From contig NZ_CP029552.1 of NCBI RefSeq assembly GCF_003173775.1, positions 4,653,001 through 4,717,000 on the forward strand: 64,000 bases of DNA, read 5' to 3'. The notes under the pieces were generated by a model that saw only the letters and a program-made list of their open reading frames with translations, had not been told where the DNA came from and ran no database searches. The DNA is from Methylobacterium sp. 17Sr1-1 (lineage in GTDB: Bacteria > Pseudomonadota > Alphaproteobacteria > Rhizobiales > Beijerinckiaceae). This document shows positions 8,484 through 16,014 of this stretch, piece by piece; position 1 is the first letter of the stretch, and every line of letters begins with the position of its first letter. A program made the position numbers and the translations under genes.

Positions 8484-9296
8484 TCAGCGACTCGCCACCG
8501 CGTCGCGGCGCACCACCCGGCTGGTCTCGGCGATGATGACCGGGCGCGCCCCGGCCAGGCTCACCGCCAGTTCCAGGTCGACGGTGCCCTGCGAGCGCAC
8601 GCCGCGATCGGGGCTGAAGGCCGAGAAATCGACCGTGGCGCGGACCTGGCACACGGCGAGCCCGGCATTGCAGGCTGTGCGCAGGGAATCCGACCGCGGG
8701 TGGTAGCGCCGCTCGGGCCAGCGCTGCACGAAGCGGCGCTTCTCGGACATCAGGCTCGCGACGCTCATCGACCGGCCGTGGAAGACGACCTGGCTGCCGT
8801 AGAAGCCCGGCGCCGCCGCGAGGGCCGCGCCGTTGGGCCCCGAGATCGACGCCAGGTAGTCGCGGGCGAGGCGCTGCGAGGCCACCGCCCAGTCGCGCAT
8901 CTGCCCGTCCGAGACGGCGACCGGAGCGGGAGCGGGAATCTGGACCGGGAGCGGGCGCTCGGTCCGGGCGAGACGTGCGGCGCGGCGGGCCGCCGTCGCG
9001 GCGTGGATCCCGCTGCGAGCCGGCCTCTGCGTCTCCTCGGCGACCCGGCGCGGGGCGCGATGCGCGGAAGGCTGCGCCTTCGGCGCCTCGGCCCGGGGAC
9101 CCGGAGCGAATTTGGGCGCGGGCGAAGCGGGGGCGGGGGCCGGCGCAGGGCTCGTTGCGGCCGGAGCCTGGGCTGCCCGGTTGGGCGGATCGACCCAGCC
9201 CTGCGCCAGGGCGGCCGGGGACAGGAGGGCGGTCAGGCCGAGGCCGGCGAGGACGGCCGACGGACGGGAGGGCTTGAGCCGGAACGGACGGAGCAT
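8484..9296 (-). CDS. Exported hypothetical protein with NTF2-like C-terminal domain
   Basis: A 270-residue protein with a signal peptide (hydrophobic core VLAGLGLTALLSPAALA, cleavage after about residue 31). A Pro/Ala/Arg-rich linker spans about 35-125, and a folded C-terminal domain spans about 130-262. That domain begins DGQMRDWAVASQRLARDYLA and continues with alternating strands (GFYGSQVVFHGR, RRYHPRSDSL, CQVRATVDFSAF), a layout reminiscent of SnoaL/NTF2-like domains in exported alphaproteobacterial proteins. Two cysteines (TACNAGLAVC) could bridge. It probably acts in the periplasm. The function is unknown and the domain call is tentative. Confidence 0.65.
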   Translation of the reverse strand: MLRPFRLKPSRPSAVLAGLGLTALLSPAALAQGWVDPPNRAAQAPAATSPAPAPAPASPAPKFAPGPRAEAPKAQPSAHRAPRRVAEETQRPARSGIHAATAARRAARLARTERPLPVQIPAPAPVAVSDGQMRDWAVASQRLARDYLASISGPNGAALAAAPGFYGSQVVFHGRSMSVASLMSEKRRFVQRWPERRYHPRSDSLRTACNAGLAVCQVRATVDFSAFSPDRGVRSQGTVDLELAVSLAGARPVIIAETSRVVRRDAVASR

Positions 9297-9694
9297 GGGG
9301 CGGCACCCGGGGGAGGAGCACGATCGGACGAGGACGGCAGGGAAGTGAACGTTCGTCGCCGCGGTTACGGTTCCATTGCGGGTCCGGCGCCCTCCCCGCT
9401 ACCCACGTTCCCCACACCCCTTGCCCGGTCCGCGATGCCGCCGATGGGGCGATTCTCTCCTTGGGGAACCCTTGCCGGGCGGGGAGCCCTTGCCAAGCGC
9501 GGCCGCGACCCCACCTCAAGGGCTCCCCGGGTCCGGGCCCCTCTGGCGGTTCGAGGCGTCGACCGCGATGTCGGACCCCTTCTCTGCCTTTGTGCTGACG
9601 CGGCACGATCGCACTGGAGGGCCCGCAGCCTTGCGCGTCATTCCGATCCACTTCCTGCCGAACCCGGTCCCGACGATCCACGCCGGAGGCGCCG
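9297..9694. other. Intergenic region with inverted repeat
   Basis: About 400 bases without a gene I can support. It contains a perfect 12-base inverted repeat, GGGGAGCCCTTG at 9481-9492 and its complement at 9517-9528, separated by 24 bases. Short repeats of CCCTTGCC occur nearby at 9417-9425 and 9470-9495. The promoter of the lipid kinase gene must lie here but is not recognisable. Confidence 0.5.
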
Positions 9695-10621
9695 ATGTCC
9701 GGCGCTGACGCCGCACGGCGGGCCCTGCTCGTCGTCAACAAGAAGGCCCGCAACGGCGGGCTCGACCTCGATGCCGTGAAGGGCGTGCTGCGCCGCGGCG
9801 GCATCGAGCCGGTGGAGCCGCCGCCGGGCGAGACCGACTGCAAGGCGCTGATCCACGCCCATGCGAGCACCTGCGACATGGTGATCCTGGGCGGCGGCGA
9901 CGGCACCCTCAACGCCGCCGCCCAGGCGCTCGCGGAAGCGCATCTGCCCCTCGGCATCCTGCCGCTCGGCACCGCCAACGACCTCGCCCGCAGCCTTGGC
10001 CTGCCGGCCGACCCGATCGAGGCGGCGGAGGTGATCGCGACCGTGCCGGCCCGGCCGATCGATCTCGGCTGCGTCAACGGCCACTACTTCTTCAACGTCG
10101 CCAGCATCGGCTTCTCGGCCGATCTCGCCGGCGAGCTGACGGCGGACTTGAAGCGCCGCCTCGGCACGATCGGCTACGGCGTCGCGGCGTTCCGGCTGCT
10201 GCGCCGGGCGCGGCCGTTCACGGTCTATATCGAGCATGACGGCACGGTGGAGACCGTGCGCACGATCCAGGTCTCGGTCGGCAACGGCCGCCACTACGGC
10301 GGCGGCATGACGGTGGAGGAGAACGCCACCGTCGACGACGGCCTGCTCAACTTCTACAGCCTGGAGGTCGCCCATTGGTGGCGGCTGCTCGCCCTGCTGC
10401 CGGCCCTGCGCCGGGGCACGCAAGGCAAGGCCGCCGACGTGCGCGCCTTCCAGACCACCGAGGTGATCCTGCGCACCCGCAAGCCGCGCCCGGTCAACAC
10501 CGACGGCGAGCTGACGACCTACACGCCGGCCCATGTGCGGGTGCTGCGACACGCCGTCCAGGTCCACGCCCCCCCGTTCCAGGCTCCGGCCTCGACGGGC
10601 CGCCCCTCGATCTTCCCCTGA
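9695..10621 (+). CDS. Diacylglycerol/lipid kinase family protein (YegS/BmrU type)
   Basis: This 308-residue cytoplasmic protein has the DAGK catalytic fold. The N-terminal strand and P-loop-like segment LLVVNKKARNGG comes first. The signature GGGDGTLNAAAQAL lies near residue 68 and the substrate-binding LPLGTANDLARSL near 90. A C-terminal beta-domain carries GNGRHYGGGM (about 195) and the NTDGE motif (about 270) typical of YegS-like kinases. It should transfer phosphate from ATP to a lipid hydroxyl such as diacylglycerol, phosphatidylglycerol or a sphingoid base; the substrate cannot be told. The stop codon lies inside a perfect inverted repeat that probably ends the transcript. Confidence 0.9.
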   Translation: MSGADAARRALLVVNKKARNGGLDLDAVKGVLRRGGIEPVEPPPGETDCKALIHAHASTCDMVILGGGDGTLNAAAQALAEAHLPLGILPLGTANDLARSLGLPADPIEAAEVIATVPARPIDLGCVNGHYFFNVASIGFSADLAGELTADLKRRLGTIGYGVAAFRLLRRARPFTVYIEHDGTVETVRTIQVSVGNGRHYGGGMTVEENATVDDGLLNFYSLEVAHWWRLLALLPALRRGTQGKAADVRAFQTTEVILRTRKPRPVNTDGELTTYTPAHVRVLRHAVQVHAPPFQAPASTGRPSIFP

Positions 10622-10658
10622 GCAGACTAGCGTCGGCAGGCCCACACTAGTCTGCTCA
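10619..10658 (+). terminator. Inverted repeat at the end of the lipid kinase gene
   Basis: A perfect 12-base inverted repeat (TGAGCAGACTAG, 10619-10630, and its complement 10647-10658) with a 16-base loop. The left arm starts with the stop codon of the lipid kinase gene. The following sequence is T-rich but interrupted (TCATTGTTTTGTTG), consistent with a moderate rho-independent terminator. Confidence 0.55.
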
Positions 10659-10673
10659 GGTCATTGTTTTGTT

Positions 10674-10718
10674 GCAGATTTTTATCGCAAAACCGGCCAG
10701 CACTTTTGCGAAATCTGC
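10674..10718 (+). repeat. Structured repeat family 3, copy 1 (upstream of terC)
   Basis: A two-part hairpin. The outer stem is GCAGATT (10674-10680) with AATCTGC (10712-10718). The inner stem is TCGCAAAA (10685-10692) with TTTTGCGA (10704-10711), enclosing an 11-base loop CCGGCCAGCAC. The bases immediately after it (TTAAGAGG) form the ribosome-binding region of the downstream terC-family gene. Copies 2 and 3 (15929-15973, 54464-54506) keep the loop length and CCGG start but have different, compensated stem bases. Confidence 0.75.
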
Positions 10719-10737
10719 TTAAGAGGATCGTCTCGCC

Positions 10738-11478
10738 ATGGACTCTCTTGTCCAACTCGCCGCCGACCCGACGGCCTGGGCCGCCCTCGCGACTCTCGTC
10801 GTCATGGAGGTCGTGCTCGGCATCGACAACCTGATCTTCATCTCGATCATCACCAACAAGCTGCCGGTCGAGCAGCAGTCGCGAGCCCGGCGCATCGGCA
10901 TCGGGCTCGCCCTGATCCTGCGCCTCGCGCTGCTCGGCACGGTCGCCTACATCGTCCACCTGACCCAGCCGGTCTTCGAGATCTTCGGCAAGGGCCTGTC
11001 CTGGCGCGACATGATCCTGATCGCCGGCGGCCTGTTCCTGCTCTGGAAGGCCACCAAGGAGATCCACCACAGCCTCGATCCCGACCCGCAGGAGAAGGCC
11101 GGCGGCGGGGCGTCGCTCGGCTTCGCCGCGGCGATCGGCCAGATCCTGATCCTCGACCTGGTGTTCTCGATCGACAGCATCATCACGGCGGTCGGCATGA
11201 CCGAGCACGTGCCGATCATGGTGATCGCGGTGCTCGCGGCCGTGACGGTGATGCTGCTCGCCGCCGATCCGCTGTCGCGCTTCATCGCCGCCAACCCGAC
11301 GGTGGTGATGCTGGCTTTGGGCTTCCTGATCATGATCGGCATGACGCTGATCGCCGAAGGGTTCGGGGCCCACGTGCCGAAGGGCTACGTCTACACCGCC
11401 ATGGCCTTCTCGGCCGGCGTCGAGGTGCTCAACATCCTCGGCCGGCGGGCGCGGCAGGCCAAGCGCAAGGCGGCGTGA
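10738..11478 (+). CDS. TerC family integral membrane protein
   Basis: A 246-residue polytopic membrane protein with about seven hydrophobic segments. Two acidic intramembrane motifs mark the TerC/Alx family: [14 protein letters not shown] near residue 22 and [13 protein letters not shown] near residue 135. The family is linked to metal ion efflux, often manganese, and to calcium or tellurite phenotypes. A cytoplasmic loop with [15 protein letters not shown] separates the two halves, and the C-terminus is basic ([11 protein letters not shown]). The start at ATG 10738 has AAGAGG upstream, contributed by the repeat element. No yybP-ykoY-type leader is visible, so regulation by that riboswitch is not supported. 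Confidence 0.9.
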   Translation: MDSLVQLAADPTAWAALATLVVMEVVLGIDNLIFISIITNKLPVEQQSRARRIGIGLALILRLALLGTVAYIVHLTQPVFEIFGKGLSWRDMILIAGGLFLLWKATKEIHHSLDPDPQEKAGGGASLGFAAAIGQILILDLVFSIDSIITAVGMTEHVPIMVIAVLAAVTVMLLAADPLSRFIAANPTVVMLALGFLIMIGMTLIAEGFGAHVPKGYVYTAMAFSAGVEVLNILGRRARQAKRKAA

Positions 11479-12001
11479 CGGCCGTCGTTCGGATGATCTG
11501 AGGGCAGCGCCCGGTCGCGATGCGGGCGGGCGCTGCTTTCGTTTGCGGGCCCGGGTCGTCAGACACGTCCGATGCTCAAGCCCACGGTACACGACACTGG
11601 CATATCGCGAAGATCAACCGTGGCTCGCTTCGAGAGTGGCCGGGAGCCGTTGAGGAGATGGTCCGTTTCCACCGCCTCCCCTTTCCCGGACGACTGGAAC
11701 GAAGTGGAGGGAGATCCGGGATCCAGCACAGGAAGTGCCGCGAAGCGGCTCCGAATGCTGCACCGTTGCAGGCACAAGGACGCTTCGCGAAGTCTAATTG
11801 CTGGATCCCGGATCTCCTTTCGCTGGCGCTTCAGGCGTCGGGGAAAGGGCGGTGGCTGGCGAGACACGATCCGTCTCTTCGAACCGACTCGGCCTTCGAC
11901 CGAACGCCACCCCACCCCGGATTGATCCGGAAGCACATCCCGGCGCATCGTCCGCCACGACGCCGGTGCGCCGGCCCCGCAGCTCGGCGACCCGCCTCGA
12001 G
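11479..12001. repeat. Intergenic region with palindromic repeat family 2 (copy 1)
   Basis: A 520-base gap between two convergent genes. At about 11676-11852 lies an inverted pair built from CCTTTCCCGGACGACTGGA and its complement-like partner, with inner palindrome arms GGAGATCCGGGATCCAGCA and TGCTGGATCCCGGATCTCC. The centre contains CCGCGAAGCG/CGCTTCGCG-like arms. The same element recurs at 19917-20092, and a shortened form at 31519-31569. The open frames across it are by-products of the repeat. Nothing else is recognisable in the gap. Confidence 0.75.
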
Positions 12002-12772
12002 CTAAGGCGTGGATACCGCCGCCGCCTCGCGGGCGCAGGCCGCCGGCTCAGGCGCCGGCCCGACGGGTGCGGTGGCGAGCTCGTCCCGGGCGCGGTCGAG
12101 GTCGGCCCGGAAGGCGGGATCGCCGACGAGGGCGGCGAACAGGGCGCTGCCGGTCATCCGTCCCGCCTCGACGTCGCTCGCCCAGTGCACCCCGCAGACG
12201 GTCCGGCTCTCGCCGTAGATCCGGGCGCGGGCGAGGAGCGGCGCGGCGCGCTCCGGCATCAGGGCGGCGAGGACGAGGCCGAAGGTCCAGCCCTCGGTGG
12301 CGTGGCCGGAGGGATAGGCGAAGCTCCGGTCCAGGGCCTCGCTGCGGTCGACGCAGAGGGGAGCGTCGTTGCCGAGATGCGGCCGGGGACGGGCGAAGCG
12401 CGCCTTGGCGTCGCGCACCTGCGCCACCACGTCGCGGCGGGCGCGGGCGAGGAGTGCGGCGAGGGCCGGCAGGCCGGCGGGATCGAGCCGCCGGCCGGCG
12501 GCGCAGGAGAAATCGTCGAGGAGGGCGCCGACGCCGGAGGGGACGTCGGACGTGGCGAGATACCAGCGCGGCGAGCCGGCGAGCGCCCGGGTCGCCGCGT
12601 AGGTCGCGGCGTCGGAGGCGTGCCCGGCGCTGCCGGGTTTGGGCGGCGGAGGCAGGATCGCCCCCGCGTCGAGGGCGCCGTCCTTCAGGTAGGGCCGGGG
12701 CGCCGGCTCGGCCGCCGCCGTGCCCGCGGCGAGCGCCAGGGCAAGGACGAGCGGCGCCCGCAACCGCCTCAC
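12002..12772 (-). CDS. phoN: Class A non-specific acid phosphatase (PAP2 superfamily)
   Basis: A periplasmic phosphatase of about 256 residues. The start is the GTG that overlaps the stop of the upstream hydrolase gene (GTGA). It gives a clean signal peptide (LRAPLVLALALAAGTAAA) and removes an Arg/Gly-rich artefact present in the longer reading. The three phosphatase motifs are all present: K-x6-R-P (KARFARPRP, about residue 127), PSGH (PSGHATEGW, about 160) and S-R-x5-H-x3-D (SRTVCGVHWASD, about 195). The last two supply the catalytic histidines. It should hydrolyse phosphomonoesters at acidic pH. Cysteines (FSCAAG, PLCVD, TVCGV, AACAR) suggest disulphides. It is translationally coupled to the alpha/beta hydrolase, although no joint role is evident. 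Confidence 0.9.
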   Translation of the reverse strand: MRRLRAPLVLALALAAGTAAAEPAPRPYLKDGALDAGAILPPPPKPGSAGHASDAATYAATRALAGSPRWYLATSDVPSGVGALLDDFSCAAGRRLDPAGLPALAALLARARRDVVAQVRDAKARFARPRPHLGNDAPLCVDRSEALDRSFAYPSGHATEGWTFGLVLAALMPERAAPLLARARIYGESRTVCGVHWASDVEAGRMTGSALFAALVGDPAFRADLDRARDELATAPVGPAPEPAACAREAAAVSTP

Positions 12773-13641
12773 GCCTCTGCCGCGAGGATCGCGGCCGCGA
12801 CCGCCTCGGGGCATTCCTCGTGGGCGGAGAGCGCCCCCGGGACCGCCACCCGGCGCACCCGGCCGCTCTCGGCCAGCGCCGTCATCTCGGCGCCGGAGCG
12901 GCGCGGCGCGCCCTTGGGCTGCAGCATCGTCACCGGCGGCAGGCCCGGGCCGAACAGGGCGAAGAAGTCCTCGCGGGTCCGGACCGGGTCGAGGCCGCCG
13001 GTGACGAAGGCGGCGGTGCCGAAGCGGGCGCGCGGCTGGTGCGTCACCCGCCGCTTCTCGGCGAGCAGGGCCGGGGTGACCCGGGCCGGATCGGCGTAGA
13101 CGTGGGCCTGCATCATCCGCGACACGACCGGGGTGCTGACGTTCAGCCGGTAGAGCAGGTTGCCGAGGAGCGGCGCCTCGACCGCGCGTCTCAGCCTGGC
13201 GAAGAGCGGCCGGCGCTCCTCGCCCATCGCGGTCGGCAGCGGCCCGCGCCAGGTCGGCGCCACCAGGACGAGGCGCGCGAAGGCCTTCGGGTGCCGCGCC
13301 GCCGCGGCGACGAGGTAGCCGGCAGCGTGGCCCGCCGCGACCCCGAGGGCGTAGGGCCCGGGTGCCTCGGCCAGCAGGGCGTCGAGGAAGGCGTGCAGCG
13401 TGCCGGGGGCGAGGTCCACCCGGGCCCGGGGCTGCGCGCCGAAGCCGGGCCAGTCCGGCACCAGGCAGCGGTGGCGGGCGGCGAGCCGCGTCGCCAGGGG
13501 CCGCATCTCCTCGCGGGTGGAGATCGAGGACAGGGCCGGCAGCAGCAACGCCGGCGGCCCGTCGCCGATCCGGTCGGCCGGCAGGCTGAACGAGCGTCCG
13601 GCCAGGGTGAGGGAGAGGGTCTGCGTCTCGATGCCCGCCAT
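12769..13641 (-). CDS. Alpha/beta hydrolase fold protein lacking the nucleophilic serine
   Basis: A 290-residue protein with an alpha/beta hydrolase layout: oxyanion-strand region ALLLPALSSISTREEM (about 30), the segment CLVPDWPGFGAQP (about 60), the expected nucleophile elbow (about 98-110), LVLVAPTWRG (about 125), and a late histidine in ALSAHEECPEA (about 272). At the elbow the usual G-x-S-x-G reads VAAGHAAGYL, with no serine, cysteine or aspartate at the nucleophile position. The protein may therefore be non-hydrolytic or use another mechanism. It lies just downstream of hemJ on the same strand and overlaps the acid phosphatase gene. Confidence 0.75.
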   Translation of the reverse strand: MAGIETQTLSLTLAGRSFSLPADRIGDGPPALLLPALSSISTREEMRPLATRLAARHRCLVPDWPGFGAQPRARVDLAPGTLHAFLDALLAEAPGPYALGVAAGHAAGYLVAAAARHPKAFARLVLVAPTWRGPLPTAMGEERRPLFARLRRAVEAPLLGNLLYRLNVSTPVVSRMMQAHVYADPARVTPALLAEKRRVTHQPRARFGTAAFVTGGLDPVRTREDFFALFGPGLPPVTMLQPKGAPRRSGAEMTALAESGRVRRVAVPGALSAHEECPEAVAAAILAAEA

Positions 13642-13652
13642 GATGCGCCCCC

Positions 13653-14075
13653 TCAGAACGGCTTGACGACCACCAGGATCACGATGGCGATCATCAGGAG
13701 CGTCGGCACCTCGTTGAGCACCCGGTAGAATTTCGGGCTGCGGGTGTTCCGGTCGGCGGCGAAGTCCTTGACCATCCGCGACAGCCAGCCGTGGATGCCG
13801 CTCATCGCCAGAACCAGGGCGACCTTGGCGTGGAGCCAGCCCTGCGTATAGGCGCCGCTCATCACGGCGAGGGCGATGCCGAAGATCCAGGTGGCGATCA
13901 TCCCCGGCAGCATGATCGCCTTGGCGAGGCGCCGCTCCATCACCTTGAAGGTCTCAGCCGTGGCCGAGCCCGCCGGCAAAGCGGCGTGATAGACGAACAG
14001 CCGCGGCAGGTAGAGCATCGCCGCCATCCAGGCGATGAGCGAGATGACGTGGGCGGCCTTGATCCAGAGATACAC
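13653..14075 (-). CDS. hemJ: Protoporphyrinogen IX oxidase HemJ (CopD/DUF2269-like membrane protein)
   Basis: A 140-residue membrane protein with four hydrophobic segments. HemJ carries out the oxygen-linked oxidation of protoporphyrinogen IX to protoporphyrin IX in many alphaproteobacteria that lack HemY/HemG. Family features include the N-terminal MYLWIKAAHVISLIAWMAAM with its conserved histidine, LYLPRLFVYH, MERRLAKAIMLPGM, the helix with WLHAKVAL, and LNEVPTLLMIAIVILVVVKP near the C-terminus. It lies 220 bases downstream of hemE on the same strand, which supports a haem role. A palindromic repeat occupies the gap between the two genes. Confidence 0.9.
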   Translation of the reverse strand: MYLWIKAAHVISLIAWMAAMLYLPRLFVYHAALPAGSATAETFKVMERRLAKAIMLPGMIATWIFGIALAVMSGAYTQGWLHAKVALVLAMSGIHGWLSRMVKDFAADRNTRSPKFYRVLNEVPTLLMIAIVILVVVKPF

Positions 14076-14130
14076 GGTGGGATTGTTCCTGTCGGAGGAG
14101 GGTCGATCGCTTAATTCAGATCATCCCACC

Positions 14131-14254
14131 CGCGACCTCATCCTGAGGTGCGAGCGAAGCGAGCCTCGAAGGAGGGCTCCAGCAATCACCGCGATATCTG
14201 GAGGCGTCCTTCGAGGCCCCCGCTTCGCTCCGGCACCTCAGGATGAGGTCGCGG
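14131..14254. repeat. Palindromic repeat family 5 between hemE and hemJ
   Basis: An imperfect palindrome of about 124 bases. The outer arms are CGCGACCTCATCCTGAGGTG (from 14131) and the complementary CACCTCAGGATGAGGTCGCG (to about 14253). Within them lie the mirrored segments GCGAGCGAAGCGAGCCTCG and CGAGGCCCCCGCTTCGCTC. Elements of this style are common between genes of Hyphomicrobiales. It may attenuate transcription from hemE into hemJ. Confidence 0.8.
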
Positions 14255-14297
14255 CTGGGAGAGAGCAGGAGCGTGCGTGGTGCGATGCCTCCACCCC

Positions 14298-15386
14298 TCA
14301 CCCCCGCAGCCGCGCCAGCATCCGCTCGACATGCGCGATCGGCGTCTGCGGGGTGATGCCGTGGCCGAGGTTGAAGATGTGGGGCGTGCCGGCGGTGGCC
14401 TCGCGGATCGCGTCCACGGCGGCGTCGAGGCCTGCGCCGCCCTCGATCAGGGTCTCGGGGTGGAGGTTGCCCTGCGTGACCGCCGAGGCCGGCAGGCGGG
14501 CGCGCAGAGCCTTGAGATCCACCGCCCAGTCGACCCCGATCGCGTCGGCACCGGTCTCCGCCGCCACCCGGGCGTGGCCGTCGAGGCCCGAGCCGCGGGC
14601 GAAGACGATGACCTTGGCGCCCGGCACCCGGGCGCGGATGCCCGACACGATCCGGGCGATCGGCCCAAAGCTCCAGCGCGCCAGCGCGTCGCCGGCCTCA
14701 CCCGCCGGCACGTCCGGCAGGCTGCCGGCATGGCTCTCGAAGATCTGCACCGCGTCGGCGCCGGCCTCGAACTGGCGCACCAGGTACTCGGTCGAGACCG
14801 TGACGAGCCGGTCGATCAGGGCGTCGAGGAGGGCGGGGTCGCGGGCGGCGAGCGCCCGGGCGGGGCCTAAGTCCGGCGTGCCGCGCCCGCCGATCATGTA
14901 GCTCGCCACGGTCCAGGGGGCGCCGCAAAAGCCGAGCAGGGTCGTCTCGGCCGGCAGCTCCGCCCGCAGGCGCGAGACGGTCTCGAAGACGGGGTTGAGG
15001 TGGCGCATCACCCGCGGGTCGCCCGCCTCGATCAGCGCGTCGAATTCGGGGCGGCCGGCGAGCGGGTCGAGGCGGGGCCCCTCCCCTTCCACGAAGCGCA
15101 CGTCCTGGCCGAGCGCATGGGGCACCACCAGGATGTCGGAGAAGAGGATCGCCGCCTCGAAGCCGAAGCGGCGGATCGGCTGCAGGGTGACCTCGGTGGC
15201 GAAGTCGGGGTTGTAGCAGAGGTCGAGGAAGGAGCCGGCCTCGGCCCGCACCGCCCGGTATTCCGGCAGGTAGCGCCCGGCCTGACGCATCATCCAGGCC
15301 GGCGGCGGCGACAAGGCCTCGCCGTTCAGCACCCGCAGGAGCGGCCGCTCCGCGCCTGTCCGTCCGGCTCCCGCGGTCCCGCCCAT
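14298..15386 (-). CDS. hemE: Uroporphyrinogen decarboxylase
   Basis: A 362-residue cytoplasmic enzyme of haem biosynthesis that removes the four acetate carboxyls of uroporphyrinogen III to give coproporphyrinogen III. The signature PAWMMRQAGRYLPEYR lies near residue 30. The catalytic aspartate region AILFSDILVVPHALG lies near residue 85, and GFCGAPWTVASYMIGG near 150 is also conserved. A C-terminal block FNLGHGITPQTPIAHVERML carries the conserved histidine. The length is standard for the family, with a short Gly-rich N-terminal extension. In alphaproteobacteria this gene commonly borders the chromosome origin, which fits the unusual non-coding region on its 5' side. Confidence 0.95.
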   Translation of the reverse strand: MGGTAGAGRTGAERPLLRVLNGEALSPPPAWMMRQAGRYLPEYRAVRAEAGSFLDLCYNPDFATEVTLQPIRRFGFEAAILFSDILVVPHALGQDVRFVEGEGPRLDPLAGRPEFDALIEAGDPRVMRHLNPVFETVSRLRAELPAETTLLGFCGAPWTVASYMIGGRGTPDLGPARALAARDPALLDALIDRLVTVSTEYLVRQFEAGADAVQIFESHAGSLPDVPAGEAGDALARWSFGPIARIVSGIRARVPGAKVIVFARGSGLDGHARVAAETGADAIGVDWAVDLKALRARLPASAVTQGNLHPETLIEGGAGLDAAVDAIREATAGTPHIFNLGHGITPQTPIAHVERMLARLRG

Positions 15387-15516
15387 GCCTCAAGCCCCCC
15401 GAAAACCTTAGGACCGCCACACCGGCGGCCCGCTTCCCTATGCCGAGAACCGCGCGCCCGCGCCAGCCCGGCGCGTCGTCGCGACCCGCGACGAAACCCG
15501 TCCCCAGCCAGGCCTC

Positions 15517-15562
15517 TGAAAAGAAAAGAGAGATTCTAGGAATCTGTTTTTTCTATTGGGGG
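15517..15562. other. AT-rich tract, candidate DNA unwinding element
   Basis: A purine run (CTGAAAAGAAAAGAGAGATT) followed by GTTTTTTCTATT makes this the most AT-rich stretch of the hemE-ppsR gap. It contains two GANTC sites (15532, 15540). Its position inside a predicted origin makes it a candidate unwinding region; this is inference. Confidence 0.4.
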
Positions 15563-15615
15563 CAGGCGTCGCGGGGCTCCAGCCCCGTCCACAGCCCGTC
15601 CCCACCGCCGGTACG

Positions 15616-15630
15616 TTAAGAGGCCTTTAA
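15616..15630. promoter_or_regulatory. CtrA-binding site
   Basis: The sequence TTAAGAGGCCTTTAA matches the full CtrA consensus TTAA-N7-TTAA exactly. In Caulobacter, phosphorylated CtrA binds such sites in the origin and blocks initiation. The same position could also regulate a neighbouring promoter, because CtrA is a transcription factor as well. Confidence 0.7.
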
Positions 15631-15744
15631 CAGATTTGCTCCATTGTCGAAGGATCGGAAGAGTCGCGAGGGGCTTAGGTCCCGTCCGGCTCGACTCAGG
15701 CGTCCCACGTCCCGGATTCTCCCACGGGCGGTCCGCCACGAGTG

Positions 15745-15785
15745 TTAACGGCCGGCCTGTTGAGGCGCGAGGCCGTTAACCCACA
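15745..15785. promoter_or_regulatory. GTTAACGGCC inverted repeat with near-consensus DnaA box
   Basis: A perfect 10-base inverted repeat (15745-15754 and 15772-15781, 17-base spacer) places TTAAC half-sites at both ends. The right arm runs into TTAACCACA (15777-15785), one mismatch from the DnaA box TTATCCACA. Overlap of CtrA-type half-sites and a DnaA-type box is a known style of origin control in Caulobacter. Confidence 0.5.
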
Positions 15786-15818
15786 GGCCTCCCGCCTGGA
15801 CCTCGCTTCGTCGGCGCA

Positions 15819-15827
15819 TTATCCACA
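15819..15827 (+). promoter_or_regulatory. Consensus DnaA box
   Basis: TTATCCACA, an exact match to the strong DnaA-binding consensus, lies about 195 bases before the ppsR start and just past the inverted repeat. It is the only perfect box I found in the gap. Confidence 0.7.
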
Positions 15828-15928
15828 CTCATCGACTCCGCGCGGCCGATCGGTGGACGACAGGCCGGGTGTGGTGCGACGCGCGATCGCCTGGCGATCG
15901 AGTATCGCTCCAGGTCTTTGATTGTGCT

Positions 15929-15973
15929 GCATTTTCTCTCGACGAACCGGGATCCGCTTCGTCGAAGAAATGC
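15929..15973 (+). repeat. Structured repeat family 3, copy 2 (upstream of ppsR)
   Basis: The inner stem is TCGACGAA (15939-15946) with TTCGTCGA (15958-15965) around the 11-base loop CCGGGATCCGC. The outer stem is GCATTT (15929-15934) with AAATGC (15968-15973). It is preceded by CAGGTCTTTG, also present before copy 3. It lies 42 bases before the chosen GTG start of ppsR. Confidence 0.75.
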
Positions 15974-16014
15974 TTGAGCGACCGCCGCACCCGCGGCGAG
16001 CCCGGGGAGCCCGC

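Larger units (their letters stand above)
15387..16014. other. oriC: Predicted chromosomal replication origin (oriC) between hemE and ppsR
   Basis: A 628-base non-coding region between divergent hemE and ppsR, followed by maf-aroE-coaE-dnaQ. This is the arrangement around the Caulobacter origin, and hemE also flanks the Sinorhizobium origin. Within it I see a perfect CtrA site (TTAA-N7-TTAA), a consensus DnaA box, a near-consensus DnaA box and a GTTAACGGCC inverted repeat. There is also an AT-rich tract (about 15517-15562) and six GANTC methylation sites between 15532 and 15838 (starts 15532, 15540, 15661, 15693, 15715, 15834). The number of DnaA boxes is small compared with some origins. The call rests on synteny plus motifs and was not tested by GC skew. 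Confidence 0.75.

Noticed and set aside
10659..10737. yybP-ykoY manganese riboswitch before the TerC gene
   Set aside because: The leader is occupied by the family 3 hairpin and lacks the conserved paired loops of that riboswitch.
11520..12001. Possible small genes between terC and phoN
   Set aside because: The frames lie entirely on palindromic repeat family 2 and give the same nonsense peptides as at the other copies.
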